From contig NC_088300.1 in the NCBI RefSeq assembly GCF_032854445.1, positions 47,609,682 through 47,673,681 on the forward strand: 64,000 nt of DNA. Direction: 5' to 3'. The notes under the pieces were generated by a model that worked only from the letters and a program-made list of their open reading frames with translations, did no database searches and had not been told where the DNA came from. Of this stretch, positions 25,057 to 37,091 are shown piece after piece. Every line of letters starts with the position of its first letter. Position 1 is the stretch's first letter. The stretch is from Liolophura sinensis. Its lineage: Eukaryota > Mollusca > Polyplacophora > Chitonida > Chitonidae. A program made the translations under genes and the position numbers.

Positions 25057-28000
25057 TCAACTCCACGAGAATCGACTGTCATTTAAAAGTTTGGTAAGTC
25101 TTTTGTTCCATGGTGAGTAAAACTTCTCCAGCAAGGCCCTTGTTTCTGGTAGCATTTCGCCGAGATTCGTGTTCTTCTTGGATCGCGTATTGGCATTTGG
25201 TTTTTCTTCTATGCTCTGTAGCTGTGAACCATCTGGTATATCTGTTTTGCAGTGATATATAGTTAGTATCATGTTCATATGCTTACATGGTAGGGAAAAT
25301 GGAAACATGAATAAGCAAGTATAAGTAATATGCAAAAGAACCGGGACCGATCCCACAAAGTCATTTCTTACTGACCTGAAAAAGTGAAACCATAATTATC
25401 GCTGTGCTGAATTTTACTTCTGGAGGTTGAAATTTTGACACGTTTGCCTTAGGATAACATTTATGAGGTAGTCAAAACATTTTATGTCATGCTGACAAAG
25501 ACAATGCTTACACCTGTACACAGTGGATTCCTCTCGTTAAGTTTTTTTCACCAAGGGAGGTAACCCTGTACATGTGCACAAAAAAAGTTGCCACCAGTTC
25601 ACATAAGAGGTAACAAAAATTATATCCAAGGCAGCATTTTGACTTTTACGCCTTAGATAAACAAGACTGTAATTAGCTATGATTTATCGTTTATTTCAGT
25701 TGTGATTTATACCCTTTTCTTTAGCTTTGTATGCCTTCCGTCTTATGATTGCAAGGGAATAGTCTATAGTAAGCTCGACTTATAGAAAGTTACAATTCAA
25801 AATATAGACTGTCTGGATCAGAGATATTTGGGAACAAATACATACCGAGTTCCAAGAACTTGAAAATACTGACGATGGACTCGGTTACATTGGCGCCATA
25901 GCCTTCTGTCCGAAGAAACAGGAACTGGTCACGGGGGTACAGCTGTAACCAGTCTTCAATATATACGGAATATACACCTATATGTAGCCGAACCTAAAAC
26001 ACGAAAGAACACACAGATTAGCGCCTGCAAGGAGGATTTTTATGTATCATTGAGGACAACTCCTCTGGATCTGTATACAGCAACATGTAGGCATGGTTTA
26101 TAAGACCATTTTAAAGAGGATATGGTTACAGACTCTTAGATTAGTATTCTAAAACACCGCCTTCAATTATCAAGCTAGGTTATAACATGTGATTAGCGCT
26201 TCTTAAAATTTAAATAATTTGGACAACAACACCATTTAATAAACTGGCTCATTGCAAACTTTGGCAAGTTTGCCTGTTGGCTGAATGATATAGAGATTTA
26301 AAAATAAAGCAAATTTTGGTTGTAAATCTCTGTTGGGAAACGCTGCATTGTGAATTACTATGCCGACATAATACAACATCCGACCCAGATTTGAACCACC
26401 GTTTATGAAACAACAATAGACAATGTTAGCTGACCAATGAGGGCATTTTCAATATCTAATTTATTCAACAGCTTATATATGAAAAGTATATAGTGAAAAT
26501 AACATGTATCTGGAAATAAAGCTACTGAAGATTAAACATACATGTTATTCACACGACTGACCGGAATGATATTTTTCGATATACATCATTACGACGACAG
26601 ATCGAGTCAAAACGTTCCCGTGAAAAATGGGCTTGTCCCTTTATGACAGAGTAAGGCTACTTGCCTTTCTTTTAACAAGGTGTTATTTATGCTTAGATCA
26701 AACAAAAGACAGAATATTAATGTATGTTGGGAACCAGTAAGCTTTCTATATGCTAGATATCACACAATGATACATGTGGCAGATTGGTCCTACCATGTCG
26801 TAAAGCAACAACGTCATATCATCACAAAGGGACATATCTCTGTAACGTCGTAGTTTGAAACTACCGCATTGTCTTGAATTAATCCTGAAGTATTTGTTTA
26901 TTTTATTGGTGTTTAACGCCTTTTTCAAGATATTTTTTCACTTGTATAACGGAGCTCAGATTTATCGGTGGACGAAACCACCATGACCACAGTAAACCAC
27001 CCACCTTCACAAACTGATAAAGCTCCTGACTTAAAAACGTAGCCGTTAAACAACGAGAGCAGGAATAGAACACGTGATCTCACTGGTGAACGGCCTGAAA
27101 GTCGCAGCAAACGAGGGTGCCCTCTAACCTAAACTTATTGATAGATAAACCGATACCTGCCTAATGCCATATGCCTAACATGAGAATGCTATTACTGGGA
27201 CGACGTTCCTGCTTTTCCTACAATATATTTTACAACATATTTTGTAAATGATTTACTTTTCACATGTTCCGGGAGGGTTTATTTTAAAACACATTAACCT
27301 ATATTTTAGACAATTTATTTTGTCATGTAACACAATGATACCCGGTTTGCAGTTATAATTTATCATTTACAGTAGTGATTATAACTATTTTACCTCTAGC
27401 TTCCTTGTAATCGAGGAGTCATACAAACAGGCCCTTTCGGTTCTCTTCCTAAAGCAGGTGTTCAACAAAGCTATACTTTGATTAACCTTTTCATGAAACT
27501 TCTCTGCGCTGAGTCCGGCTTGGAAATACAGGTAATCTGAATACAACCTGTAATAAATCAGAGAAAATCGATCACCTCAAAGCCAATCCAGCAATTGAAA
27601 GGTAGTGTACATGTGCGTGACAAAGTACAATGATATCTGTTCTAATGCTTTCTTTTAGACTTACTTAAACCTGCATATCATCATACACACGTACGTTGCA
27701 CATAGGTGGTCCTGAAGACAAACCTGTGTGTAGGTTCCTGATGATCACTTCTATGTAAAGTGGACCTGAACACTAAGTTGTCTGTAGGGTTCTTCATGAT
27801 GACTTCTATGTAAAGTGGACCAGAACACTAAGTTTTGTGTAGGGTTCTTGATAATGACTTCCATGTAAAGTGGCTCTCAACACTAAGTTGTGTGTAGGGT
27901 TTCTGATGATGAATTCCATGTAAAATGCTTTCAACACTAAGTTGTGTTTAGGGTTCTTGGTGATGACTTCTATGTAAAAGTGGCCCTCAACACTAAGTTG

Positions 28001-31000
28001 TGTGTAGGGTTCCTGATGATGACCTCCATGTAAAGTGGACCTGAACACTAACTTGAGTGTAATGTTCTTCATGATGACTTTTATATGAAATGGGCCTGTG
28101 CACTCACCCGAGTGTAGGGCTCCTGATGATGACTTTTATGTAAACTGTTGTTTACGTTATTTATGATGGTTTTTATGTAAAGTGGGCCTCAACACTTATT
28201 TGTATGTAGGGTTACTAATGATGACGTATGTGTAGAGTGAGCCTAAACGCTAACCTGTGTTTTGGGTTCTTGATGATGACGTATGTGTAGAATGGGCCTG
28301 AGCACTAACCTGTGTGTTGGAACCTTGAAAATGACTTATATGTAAAGTGAGCCTGAACACTAACCTGTGTGTTGGAACCTTGATAATGACTTATATGTAA
28401 AGTGAGCCTGAACACTAATCTGTGTGTTGGGTTCTTGATGATGACATATGTGTAAAGTGGGCCTGAACACTAACCTTTGAGTTGGAATCTTGATGATGAC
28501 GTACTTGTAAAGTGGGCCTGAACACTAACCTGTGAGTTGGAATCTTGATGATGACGTACTTGTAAAGTGGGCCTGAACACTAATCTGTGTGTTGGGTTCT
28601 TGATAATGTATGTGTAAAGTGGGCCTGAACACTAACGTGTGTGTTGGGTTCTTGAGGATGAGGTATGTGTAAAGTGGGCCTGAACACTAACGTGTGTGGG
28701 GGAATCTTGATGATGACGCATGTGTAAAGTAAGCCTGAACACTAACGTGTGTGTTCGAATCTTCATGATGACGTATGTGTAAAGTGGGCCTGAACACTAA
28801 CCTGTGTGTTGGGTTCTTGATGATGACGTATGTGTAAAGTAGGCCTGAGCATTAACCTGTGTCTATGGTTCCTGATAATAGCTTCTATGTAAACTGGGCC
28901 TGAACATTATGTAGGCTGTCAGGTAGCTTTGCAGACTTACCTGTCTGTAGGGTTCCTCATGATGACTATCATCTTCGCATTCGGCAGTAAATGATGGATG
29001 GAGTGAATATTAGTCACTGTAGGTTCATCAAACGTTAGGTTGTTTTGTGGTATGTAGCGCCAGTTGCTGTGATCCCATAATGTCGAAGCACTGCAGTCCA
29101 CTTCAAATAGAAAAGAAAATTGAGTATGGGAAGGCGCTGTGTATAATGTTTAGTGCTACATACGAAAACCAAGTTCATAATTGATTCCAAAGCAAGATGG
29201 CCATGAATAACGCATTCACCTATTAATACTCTGAAATGTTAAAAATAAATACTTATTTACTTAATACAGAGTACAGATACATTTCCCAATTGTTGTAACA
29301 CAAGCTACCGGTAATGGAAGAATGTTAAACACTAGCCACTGTCGTGTAGTTGTTTCTGTTTATTTGTTTTTCCAACTGGCTATACCTACTAGTGATCTGA
29401 TGTCGTGGTTCCTTCACAACTGTCGTGTAGTTGTTTGACTCCGATATCCTCTCAGCAGCCACCTGGAAACATTTCAGATAAGTCAGCAAGCTTCCCCCTG
29501 ACAAAGAGAAGAAACGTTTTAGGGTTATTTTGTGCCAAATGGCACATTTGGAGCAGTACACCACTTCTTAAATCACGAGGTAAAGATCGAGAAAAAGTAA
29601 GCAATTGATTGTCACAGACAATCATCTCTAAGTAAACAATGTCACTCAAATATAGGCTAGTGTGTGTATTCGTGCTATTGGCTAATACTGATGCTAAATA
29701 AAAAGATGAATGTGCCTCGACGTGTTTCTGTATTAACATTATAATTTTTTTCTTATACAATTAACCTGTGGTCAAGTGGATATAAAACGCTTGTCCTTAC
29801 ATCGCTATCACAACACGAGCCATGGATTCAGTCCCCGTCATGGACCAGAAATTTGTGGAATCCCCCGTTTTAGTTGTTCGTGCATATACTGACAATAAAG
29901 CGTTGTCCTTACATCGCTATCAGAACACGAGGCATGGATTCAATGCCCGTCGTTGACCGGGAATTTGTGGAATCCCCCGTTTTAGTTGTTCGTGCATATA
30001 GTGACAATAAACGGTTGTCGATGCCGTTTGTGTCGTTTAACGTTCGGAGAAGACGACTTGTCTTCCACTAACATGGTATGCATATATGTGCGTTAAATGT
30101 GGGAAGGTTTGTCAGCAACTTGCCATAGGTCCCACTCATAAAAGGACAGTCTTCGTATAGGTGAAAAAGTCTTGAGTATGCGTGTTCTGGGATTAAGAAA
30201 GACGTCTATCTCAATCCCAGGAGTGTTTAACCACAATGAAAACAAATGAGCCTATTTTCAAGTCCAAGCTTCAGAATTGATTAATATTTTGTACCGTACC
30301 GTAATATACCATATTTAGTCATTATTTTAGTCAGGGTACCAAAAAAATCATTACATTAAACCGTACATAAAATTTAGATGAAAATACTGGCATAGACAAT
30401 AGAGAAACTCAATATCTATTCACGTTTATACTGAATTAAAAAAAATCAAATCAACACCTGTTCAGCGAACATCTTATAAATGTTTAATGTGCATTATTAA
30501 ATCAATTATTTTTTTTTCTGAGAACAATAACTTATATCTTTACTTGAGAACGGGTATCGAGTCAGGTATGATTTTTCCCTGGTATGGTGGCTTATATACT
30601 GTACAGTTAAATTCCATTCTTATGGGAAACAGGAGGCAGGTCGTACATGGCTTATTGGATAAAATTCTTGCCTTTGAACAACTGGGATACATGATGGGTT
30701 GGTTCAGTCCTGGTCACCTTGATTGTTCCCTGTAGCCCATTTCATAAAACTTCTGTAGCCGTGGAAGCTATGTTAGCCGGCTAAGAACCGAAGGCGGATA
30801 GATTTCCTTCACCGCTTCAGCAATATGGGGATGTGCAAGTCTTTTTCAAACGGCCTGAAGTAACTCACAGGTGAGAATTAAATTTCTAAAATTATATTTT
30901 CCTGAAAGACAGCCCTTCATTGTAAAGGAATGTCATTGGTTTTATGGCTTTTTATGTTTAATAAAGCGAGTTGTTCAGTGCCTAAATTCGTAGGTGCCAC

Positions 31001-34000
31001 CATGTGCTCCATTTTGCCATATGAAGAGCTGTCGTGTCTTACCAGCCATCTGCTTGTGACGCCACACGATCCATATGACGCTCTGCAGGTGAGTTCACAG
31101 CTGTGTTCGGCCCAAGTGTTAAACTCCCTTAAAAGTGCCCCATACACCTATACGTCACCAAAATAGCTCATATTCGTATTATTTTTACGTTCCTGGTATG
31201 GGTGTGTGGAGTTATGTCCCGTATTAGTGAATTTGTCACAATGGCATTTCTCTTAAGTAAATCCAGAAAAGCAAACATGACTGATAATCAGCCAATGGAA
31301 AGAGGCTTGCTTCCAAACAACAGCTACATGTGAGCTGTCTTTTGGTGGAACTATCTCGGACCACGACATTGCTGTCAGGGACTCCGGCATAGCACCCAGT
31401 CAGCAGTTTTGTTACAGTTGTGTTCGTTATTCCAACCATTTTAACAAAACAGGGCTCAAAAAGCGAGCCTATTTGTCATATATCGGGGTGACGGATAAAT
31501 GTAGATTTTACTATTATGTTTTTGATATGCTCCTTTGATATGTGTTATGCCATAACTACCTACCTTTCGCAAATCTATGCCTGCTCCACCAATGGGGTTC
31601 TTTAGCACACGGTGGTTGTATCTGGGGATGCAGCTCTAGTCGGCGGTACAGATCCGTGGTACCACACTTAGGGAAGCCGGCCACGAAGAAATAAGGCAAG
31701 CAGCGGATCTCTCCTTTGAAGTTTCCGTCCATTATGCTATGTCTGATCCCTGATGCCCTTTCAATCCAGCAGGGATTTTTGAAATTTGGGAGGAAGGCCA
31801 CAGGAGGCTGTAAATAAATAGTACAACATTTAGGCTATCCTCATGTACAGCCTTCAGGTTTATTCACCTGACCCTTAGACTTTGCTATCATTCAAGCTTA
31901 CAACATATTTTATTTGTCTGATTGTTGTCTGGACAGCTATTCGTATTTATAAGTCTTATTTTGATTGGTGTTGTCGTATTATACTTAGATTATAATCAGC
32001 AAAATGACGCTTTTGGAGATTTTGGCCACTCTTATTAGTGGCGATTCTGATAGACAGTAAAATGAGAGCGACGATGTTGACCAGTCTATTACTACTGCTG
32101 CAAAAGGCGTTTTTTCATGTATATATAGATATTTCCATAGATTTTAATTAGTATAGAACGAATGGAAGGACCATACTACATTGATCTCATGTAACCTCAA
32201 GTGTTTTATCAGAGTGTACATACGTGTAAACTTTGTTACAGATCAATCGCATTATCATATGAAAAATAAATTATGATTAAATCAATAACTTTAGAGATTT
32301 AACCATAATTCTTGAGTTGAAAGCGTTGTAGTGGATATCGATGTCTCATTTTTTGAACACGGAGTTCGAGCTCGGATTTATCATTTTCTTTGCAAATGAG
32401 TTTTATCCTAACTAAATGCATAATGTTGCTACGACACAAATACTTTTAAACTTTACAGTGTAATGTACAGCGTTCGTGAAGGATTACATCAATCATATAT
32501 GCAATGTTTCCATCTATAAACGTATCTAGTCAACCGTGAGGAACGCAGGTCCCCCATGCACACATTGCCTACCAATGGCTGGAGTAGTGAACAGCAATCC
32601 AGTGACCATCTGTCACATCGGACACAGGGTCCTTTCCAACATTGGTCGATATCCATATGTGATTTATCGATATCGATAATTCTCGTATAGTCGATATTTT
32701 GCGCCCCTTCCCAACTTTCCCCCCTCACCCCAACACATAAATTAAGCACCTGGAGCAGATTCAACAAATGAACTAGGCATCTTATAAATAAGACAGAAGT
32801 ATGATGATATCGAAACTTGTACTTGCGGGATCATGAACTAGCTGTCCAAATTGGTTCTAAATAATCGCCCCATTATGACAAAAGATTGCCAAAAAACCTT
32901 TTGCTTTGATCGTTATTACTGGAACGGTTATTAGTTGCAACTGTAATTGTATCAAACCATTCCGTTCATGTACAAATGGAGCAGTACCTTGTCGAAATTC
33001 CTGTAATTTATTGGCTTTGCTTTTTCCATCCCTTTTTATTGTTTGTGAAAAATTACCGTAAAGCAATTACAATAGTGACTTGTCAAAAATACTATAATTT
33101 ACTGGCTTTGCTTTTTGTATCCCTATTTATTTTTTGTGGAAAATGACTGTAGAACAATGAAAACAATAACTTGCTGAAAATCCTGTAATTTATTTGCTTT
33201 GCTTTCTGCATCCCTATTTATTCATTGTGGGAAATGAACGTAAAGCAATGAAAACAGTTACTTGTCGGAAATCCTGTAATTTATTTGCTTTGCTTTTTGC
33301 ATCCCTATTTATTCTTTGTGGAAAACGAACGTGAAGCAATAAAAACAGTAACTTGTCCTGTAATTTACTGGTATTTATTTATTTGATGTGTTTTATACGC
33401 TGAATATTTTACTTCTATAACATCTGGGTCAAATTTACGCGTGGGTGGTTGGGGGGGGGGGGGGGGCATAGGCCAGGGGAGGGGGGGGTCTAGACACCGG
33501 CTGGTACAAACCTTTTGCCTTAAAAGTAGATATGAGGTTAAATTACAGCTGATTAACTTCTGACAGCCGATAAATTGCCCGGCGAGTGGTCTGACTAACG
33601 TATTAAAGAATAAAATCTACACTGGTAAGGGTGTCTTTCTGTTTCGCCTACTGGTGTTGTTTAAAGGAATACAGAATCGACTCCAGTTTACTGACAATAG
33701 AGATGGGGTTTTCGGCATGGGTTAACCGAGCAGGTATAGTCACGCTTGAACGAATCTACGATAAGTAAAATTCAGCTTAGTTTAGGCATGGCCCATCTCT
33801 CAAACAGAATCCCAATCAGAATCGATCCCGTATCTCTTTAAAAAGAGGAGAGGTGGATTAGGAAAGGCGTCATAACATCACATGTAGCCCGATTTATGAA
33901 TCATCTCCATGGGAGAACGTCAGGTGGTTTCAGTGATAATTGAAATTCAGCTGAATATGTTTTAAATGTTATAAGAGTGCTAGAAAATACAGAACAACAC

Positions 34001-35460
34001 TGAAAAAATAAAGTTATAGATGTAGGAAATATCTTCTTTTGTTTGCAAGTTACAAAACCAACATCTGCCGTTAAAAAGCTGTTCTATCAGTTCATTGATT
34101 TGTCCGTATATGGACTACAAAGGGTAGATGCATTAGAAGTTAGCCTCTAGTGCTGAAGTCCATGAAGTCGACCTCATCGTCATACACAACTCCCGACGAA
34201 CCCTATCTCATGTTTTTAGTGCATTTCTTGAAACTGACTAAATGTTTGTGCGTCGTGGCTATGATACTGATCACATATATTCGACAATAAGTCACTGTAT
34301 GAGAAGATATAGCAGTTTTACAGCCCACAACGGCACATTGCCATGCAATCAGTACGTTCACTCTGCATTTATTGCCGCCTCTCTTGATGAACCACTTGTA
34401 CATCTGCTCAACGGTCCATATGCGTTACATGAGTTATAGGCTGAAATACATGGTGTCATTTAAATACTTTTTGCTCTCACCAATTTCAGTTTACATGCCA
34501 ATGAAATTAAGTAAATTCCATACCTTAATATTAGATTAAAAATGTTTCAAGAATAAACAATAAACCAAATTTTGCTCTGCATGGATATCAAATTTCAGAC
34601 CGATTCATACATTATTTCTTGAGAAGAAAATGTTTAAAGGCTTTGCTCCAAATCTAATACTCCCGCCAAACTAAGTGACCTAGAAGAACAAACTTCGAAA
34701 CCCTTTAAGATATTATTCGCAAAAATATTGCTCTCAGATTTCAAACAGCTGCGATTTGAAATTTTCTAGAAAAACGAACAACAGAACAACAGGCTTCCAG
34801 ATTTCATCTTGTAAACCTTCCAAAAAATTTAGGACAATATTATACCCACATGTAATTAATCGCTTGTAATAAAAACGCATTTAAGTGGGAACGGGTCTTA
34901 GATTTATTAAACAGGATTTGGCAACAACTGAAACCCAAAGGAAAATTGTTCATCGTATCCTTTAAGGATTCACGTCTACACAGGTAAGGTGCACTGGAAT
35001 CATTCAGCTGTTCATCGTTTAAATAAATAAAGGACAATATTATACAGTCACATATACATACCTTTCCGAGAATGTCGGTAAAATCTCGTGAGGGAGCTTT
35101 AACGAATGTTTCGTTATAAGTCTGTTCAGTGTGCACTCGATAGGATATGTTCTTGGCGTCAGAAGTCAAATTTTTAGGTGAAATCCATATAATTTCTTCT
35201 TCAGGAGTTCGTTCACCAGCTGAGGGAGAATTGCGGCTTGTCTCAGGGTCAAATGTCCGAACGGATGTTGTCTCAAAGGCAGAAGATCTAGGTGCAGTTC
35301 TCGTTGAATGATATTTCCACAGATTGACGATTTTGGCACCATATGTAGAGTAGATGGGTTTTGGAACTGACACCAGTTTCAGTATAACCATGCCTTGAAA
35401 GAGGACAAAAAGCAAGAGAAACACACAAAAAACAAACAATTTAGATTGTCCATTAAACAT
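25057..35460 (-). CDS. CHST15-like: Gene A: CHST15-like carbohydrate sulfotransferase (7 exons, 465 aa)
   Basis: Exons on the minus strand are 35,062-35,460, 31,564-31,807, 29,390-29,497, 28,941-29,100, 27,394-27,547, 25,846-25,993 and 25,057-25,241; all junctions are GT-AG and in phase (0, 1, 1, 2, 0, 1). The protein is a type II Golgi enzyme: short cytosolic tail, membrane segment at about residues 7-27 (VFCVFLLLFVLFQGMVI), a glycosylated stem to about 133, then the catalytic domain. The 5'-phosphosulfate loop FPKCGTT is at 178-184 and the 3'-phosphate motif runs from R299 (MRNPTDRLYSDYLYF) to S307, both needed to bind PAPS. The order KEPHWW, DCSAST, RLYSDYLYF and YSPWNKRL matches the CHST15 (GalNAc 4-sulfate 6-O-sulfotransferase) group, which acts on chondroitin/dermatan-type chains. 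The exact acceptor here is inferred only. The ORF is intact. It lies in tandem with gene B. Confidence 0.93.
26893..27130 (-). mobile_element. Diverged SINE-like element in intron 5 of gene A
   Basis: It starts on the plus strand with TTTATTGGTGTTTAACGCC, a tail-like block in reverse. It ends with a region whose minus strand reads CCAGTGAGATCACGTGTTC, resembling a tRNA-type B-box area. The body differs from the family-1 reference, so it may be another family sharing the tail. Confidence 0.6.
27705..28935 (-). repeat. 55-bp minisatellite in intron 4 of gene A, made of exon 4 end plus splice donor
   Basis: About 22 tandem units of 55 bp lie directly downstream of exon 4 in the direction of transcription. 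Successive TAACC/TAATC marks at 28,306, 28,361, 28,416, 28,471, 28,526 and 28,581 show the period. On the minus strand each unit reads TCATCATCAAGAACCC..ACACACAG|GTTAGT. The true exon 4 end reads TCATCATGAGGAACCC..ACAGACAG|GTAAGT. The repeat is therefore a multiplied exon/donor junction, not random intron sequence. The open frame at 27,806-28,072 translates decayed copies such as VITKNP and IIRNPT of the exon's VIMRNPT. Confidence 0.9.
29338..29436 (-). repeat. 81-bp partial duplication at the exon 3 end of gene A
   Basis: TGTCGTGTAGTTGTTT (plus strand) occurs at 29,340 and 29,421, exactly 81 bp apart. The right copy lies in exon 3 and the left copy in intron 3 just beyond the donor GTAGGT. 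This is the low-copy equivalent of the 81-bp array in gene B. Confidence 0.8.
29787..30010. repeat. Two-copy tandem repeat of about 112 bp in intron 2 of gene A
   Basis: TGTCCTTACATCGCTATCA starts near 29,791 and again near 29,903. The following GTGGAATCCCCCGTTTTAG and GTTCGTGCATATA are nearly identical in both copies. No coding role is supported. Confidence 0.85.
30095..30195 (+). mobile_element. SINE fragment (family 1) in intron 2 of gene A
   Basis: GTGGGAAGGTTTGTCAGCAAC, TTCGTATAGGTGAAAAAGTC and TTGAGTATGCGTG match the SINE body and tail. The head is absent. Confidence 0.55.
32985..33375. repeat. About 85-bp tandem repeat, four to five copies, in intron 1 of gene A
   Basis: The phrases CCTGTAATTTATT, TTGCTTTGCTTTTTGCATCC and TATTTATT..TTTGTGGAAAA recur at a regular spacing of about 80-88 bp. 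Copies diverge by several substitutions each. Confidence 0.85.
33451..33488. repeat. G16 homopolymer and neighbouring G8 run
   Basis: Sixteen Gs at 33,451-33,466 are followed by GGGG and a run of eight Gs within 25 bp. The DNA could fold into a G-quadruplex. The exact length may be affected by sequencing or assembly error. Confidence 0.8.
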
Positions 35461-35835
35461 TGTTTTCTCATATAGAGCTGTCCCAAGTCTCGGGACACGT
35501 CCGCCAATAAGTATATTCTCTCAACACGGAAAGTGTTTCTGGGTAAGTTTTCCGAAAATGTCGGGTAAAACGAACACGTTGTTTTCAACACCGTGTTTCA
35601 CGAGTGTCTCTATAATGTATAAGGGTTTTGCTCTTCAGTTTCAGGCACTTGTCCTCACCGACCCGCCAATAAGTGAAGTAAGTTTACAGCTGCAGTTTAT
35701 TCCGCCATGTGACCACAGGACTGACTGGAATAACGGTCAGTGTCCACAGCAGCTGGTCAGAACGTACATGATCAGTGATCACCTCACGCCTCACAAAACA
35801 CATGCTGGCTTAACCACAACTGCCCTGTCTACACC
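35461..35835 (-). promoter_or_regulatory. Upstream block of gene A conserved with gene B
   Basis: The 350-375 bp upstream of the start codon match 61,340-61,705 upstream of gene B. Examples on the plus strand are ATAATGTATAAGGGTTTTGC, GGCACTTGTCC, GACTGGAATAACGG..CAGTGTCCACAGCAG and GTGATCACCTCACGC. The block should contain the 5' UTR and core promoter. A leader reading YLLADVSRDLG is open in gene B but frameshifted relative to the ATG in gene A, so it is untranslated rather than coding. No clear TATA box was identified. Confidence 0.6.
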
Positions 35836-36206
35836 CGTCACATCATTGGCTCAATGTAGAGAATCCCCGATAATCAAAAACAAAAACAAACAAAAAAAAA
35901 CATCTGTTCACATTTGCATGGATGGGCATTTTAATGTGTTTTACAATGAATTCTATAGCCTCTATACTTACCAATATAGGTGTTATTATTACATGCGTAT
36001 TTACTGAGTGATCATTGGTTTGCACGGCCTGGTTTCTGTGCAAATGTGCATGGCACATGATGCAAATAGGTGTACATCTATAACACCGTCGTATAAAACA
36101 GCAATCAAATAAATAAATAAATAATCGAACACGTATTCCGTCACTTGACATTCTCTCAAGTTCAAAACAGGTTTTGGACAGGGAATTCTCTGTGCCTGTC
36201 AGGCCT

Positions 36207-36715
36207 TGTGGGAAAGTCCCCCCCCCCCAATATGATGTGGAGATCATTACGTCACACATGGGAAAGTGCTCCCAATATGATGTGTAAATATGTACGTCAC
36301 ACATGGGAAAGTCCCCCCAACATGATGTGTCTATATGTACCTCACACGTAGAAAAGGTCCTCCAATATGGTGTGTCTATATATACCTCACACGTGGTTTC
36401 CCCAATATGATGTGTACATATGTACGTCACACATGGGAAAGTTTCCCCAATATGATGTGTAAATATATACGTCACATATGGGAAAGTTTCCCCAATATGA
36501 TGTGTACATATGTACGTCACACATGGGAAAGTTTCCCCAATATGATGTGTACATATGTACGTCACACATGGGAAAGTTTCCCCAATATGATGTGTACATA
36601 TGTACTTCACACATGGGAAAGTTTCCCCAATATGATGTGTTCATATGTACTTCACACATGGGAAAGTTTCCCCAATATGATGTGTACATATGTACTTCAC
36701 ACATGGGAAAGTTCG
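36207..36715. repeat. 45-bp minisatellite upstream of gene A, about 11 copies
   Basis: The unit contains CCCCAATATGATGTG, ACATATGTACGTCAC and ACATGGGAAAG. The right-hand units (from about 36,400) are almost identical; the left-hand ones are diverged and vary in length. Because 45 is divisible by three, several frames stay open on both strands; this is not evidence of coding. It lies about 0.75-1.25 kb upstream of the gene A start codon. Several units carry the CRE-like half-site ACGTCA. Confidence 0.95.
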
Positions 36716-36796
36716 CCAGTGTGACTTGCCAAAGCTCGGTCTTTTAATTTCCTATGCCCATAGTACTGTAAGACCGCCAGTATATAAGGGAAAATC

Positions 36797-36952
36797 TCAC
36801 ACCATAATGCTGGCAGCCGTCGTGTAAGTGAAATATTCTTGAGCACGACGTATTTGATTGGTGTTTTACGCCGTACTCAAGAATATTTCACTTATACATT
36901 ATGGTAATAGGAAACCGCGCAGAGCCTGGGGAGGAACCCATGACCATCGTTT
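36797..36952. mobile_element. Two SINE pieces joined tail to tail
   Basis: 36,797-36,850 is a plus-strand tail piece (GCTGGCAGCCGTCGTGTAAG, AAATATTCTTGAGCACGACG). 36,851-36,952 is a minus-strand piece starting TTTGATTGGTGTTTTACGCC. The minus piece ends exactly where the broken exon 7 copy begins. Confidence 0.85.
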
Positions 36953-37091
36953 GTTTCATGGCGAGTAAAACTTCTCTAACAAGGCCCTTTTTCTGGTAGC
37001 ATTTCGCCGAGATTCGTCTTTTTCTTAGATCGTGCATTGTCATATGTTTTTTCTTCAGTCATGTGTAGCTGTGAATCATCTGGAATATCCA
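36953..37091 (-). pseudogene. Broken exon 7 of a CHST15-like copy (relic C)
   Basis: The minus strand reads IPDDSQL, ARSKKKTNLGEMLPE and then shifts frame. One base is missing compared with gene A (GAAACAAGG has become GAAAAAGG), giving a stop soon after. The acceptor AG has become GG. The 3' end is cut off at the SINE, within the YSPWN region. It resembles gene A more than gene B. It follows the exon 6 relic at 38,194-38,346 across an intron 6-like stretch. Confidence 0.85.

Larger units (their letters stand above)
31808..35061 (-). other. Intron 1 of gene A
   Basis: Apart from the about 85-bp repeat at 33.0-33.4 kb and a G-run, no feature is supported. Open frames on both strands around 32.5 and 34.2 kb have no recognisable character. 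Confidence 0.7.

Noticed and set aside
35379-35591. Upstream coding start for gene A (YLLADVSRDLG leader)
   Set aside because: The leader is out of frame with the membrane anchor in gene A and begins without ATG in gene B, so it is untranslated.
36207-36715. CRISPR-like array
   Set aside because: Units follow each other directly with no unique spacers, and the genome is animal.
36143-36750. Open frames on both strands in the 45-bp array
   Set aside because: Same cause: a period of 45 keeps frames open. The peptides merely repeat the unit.
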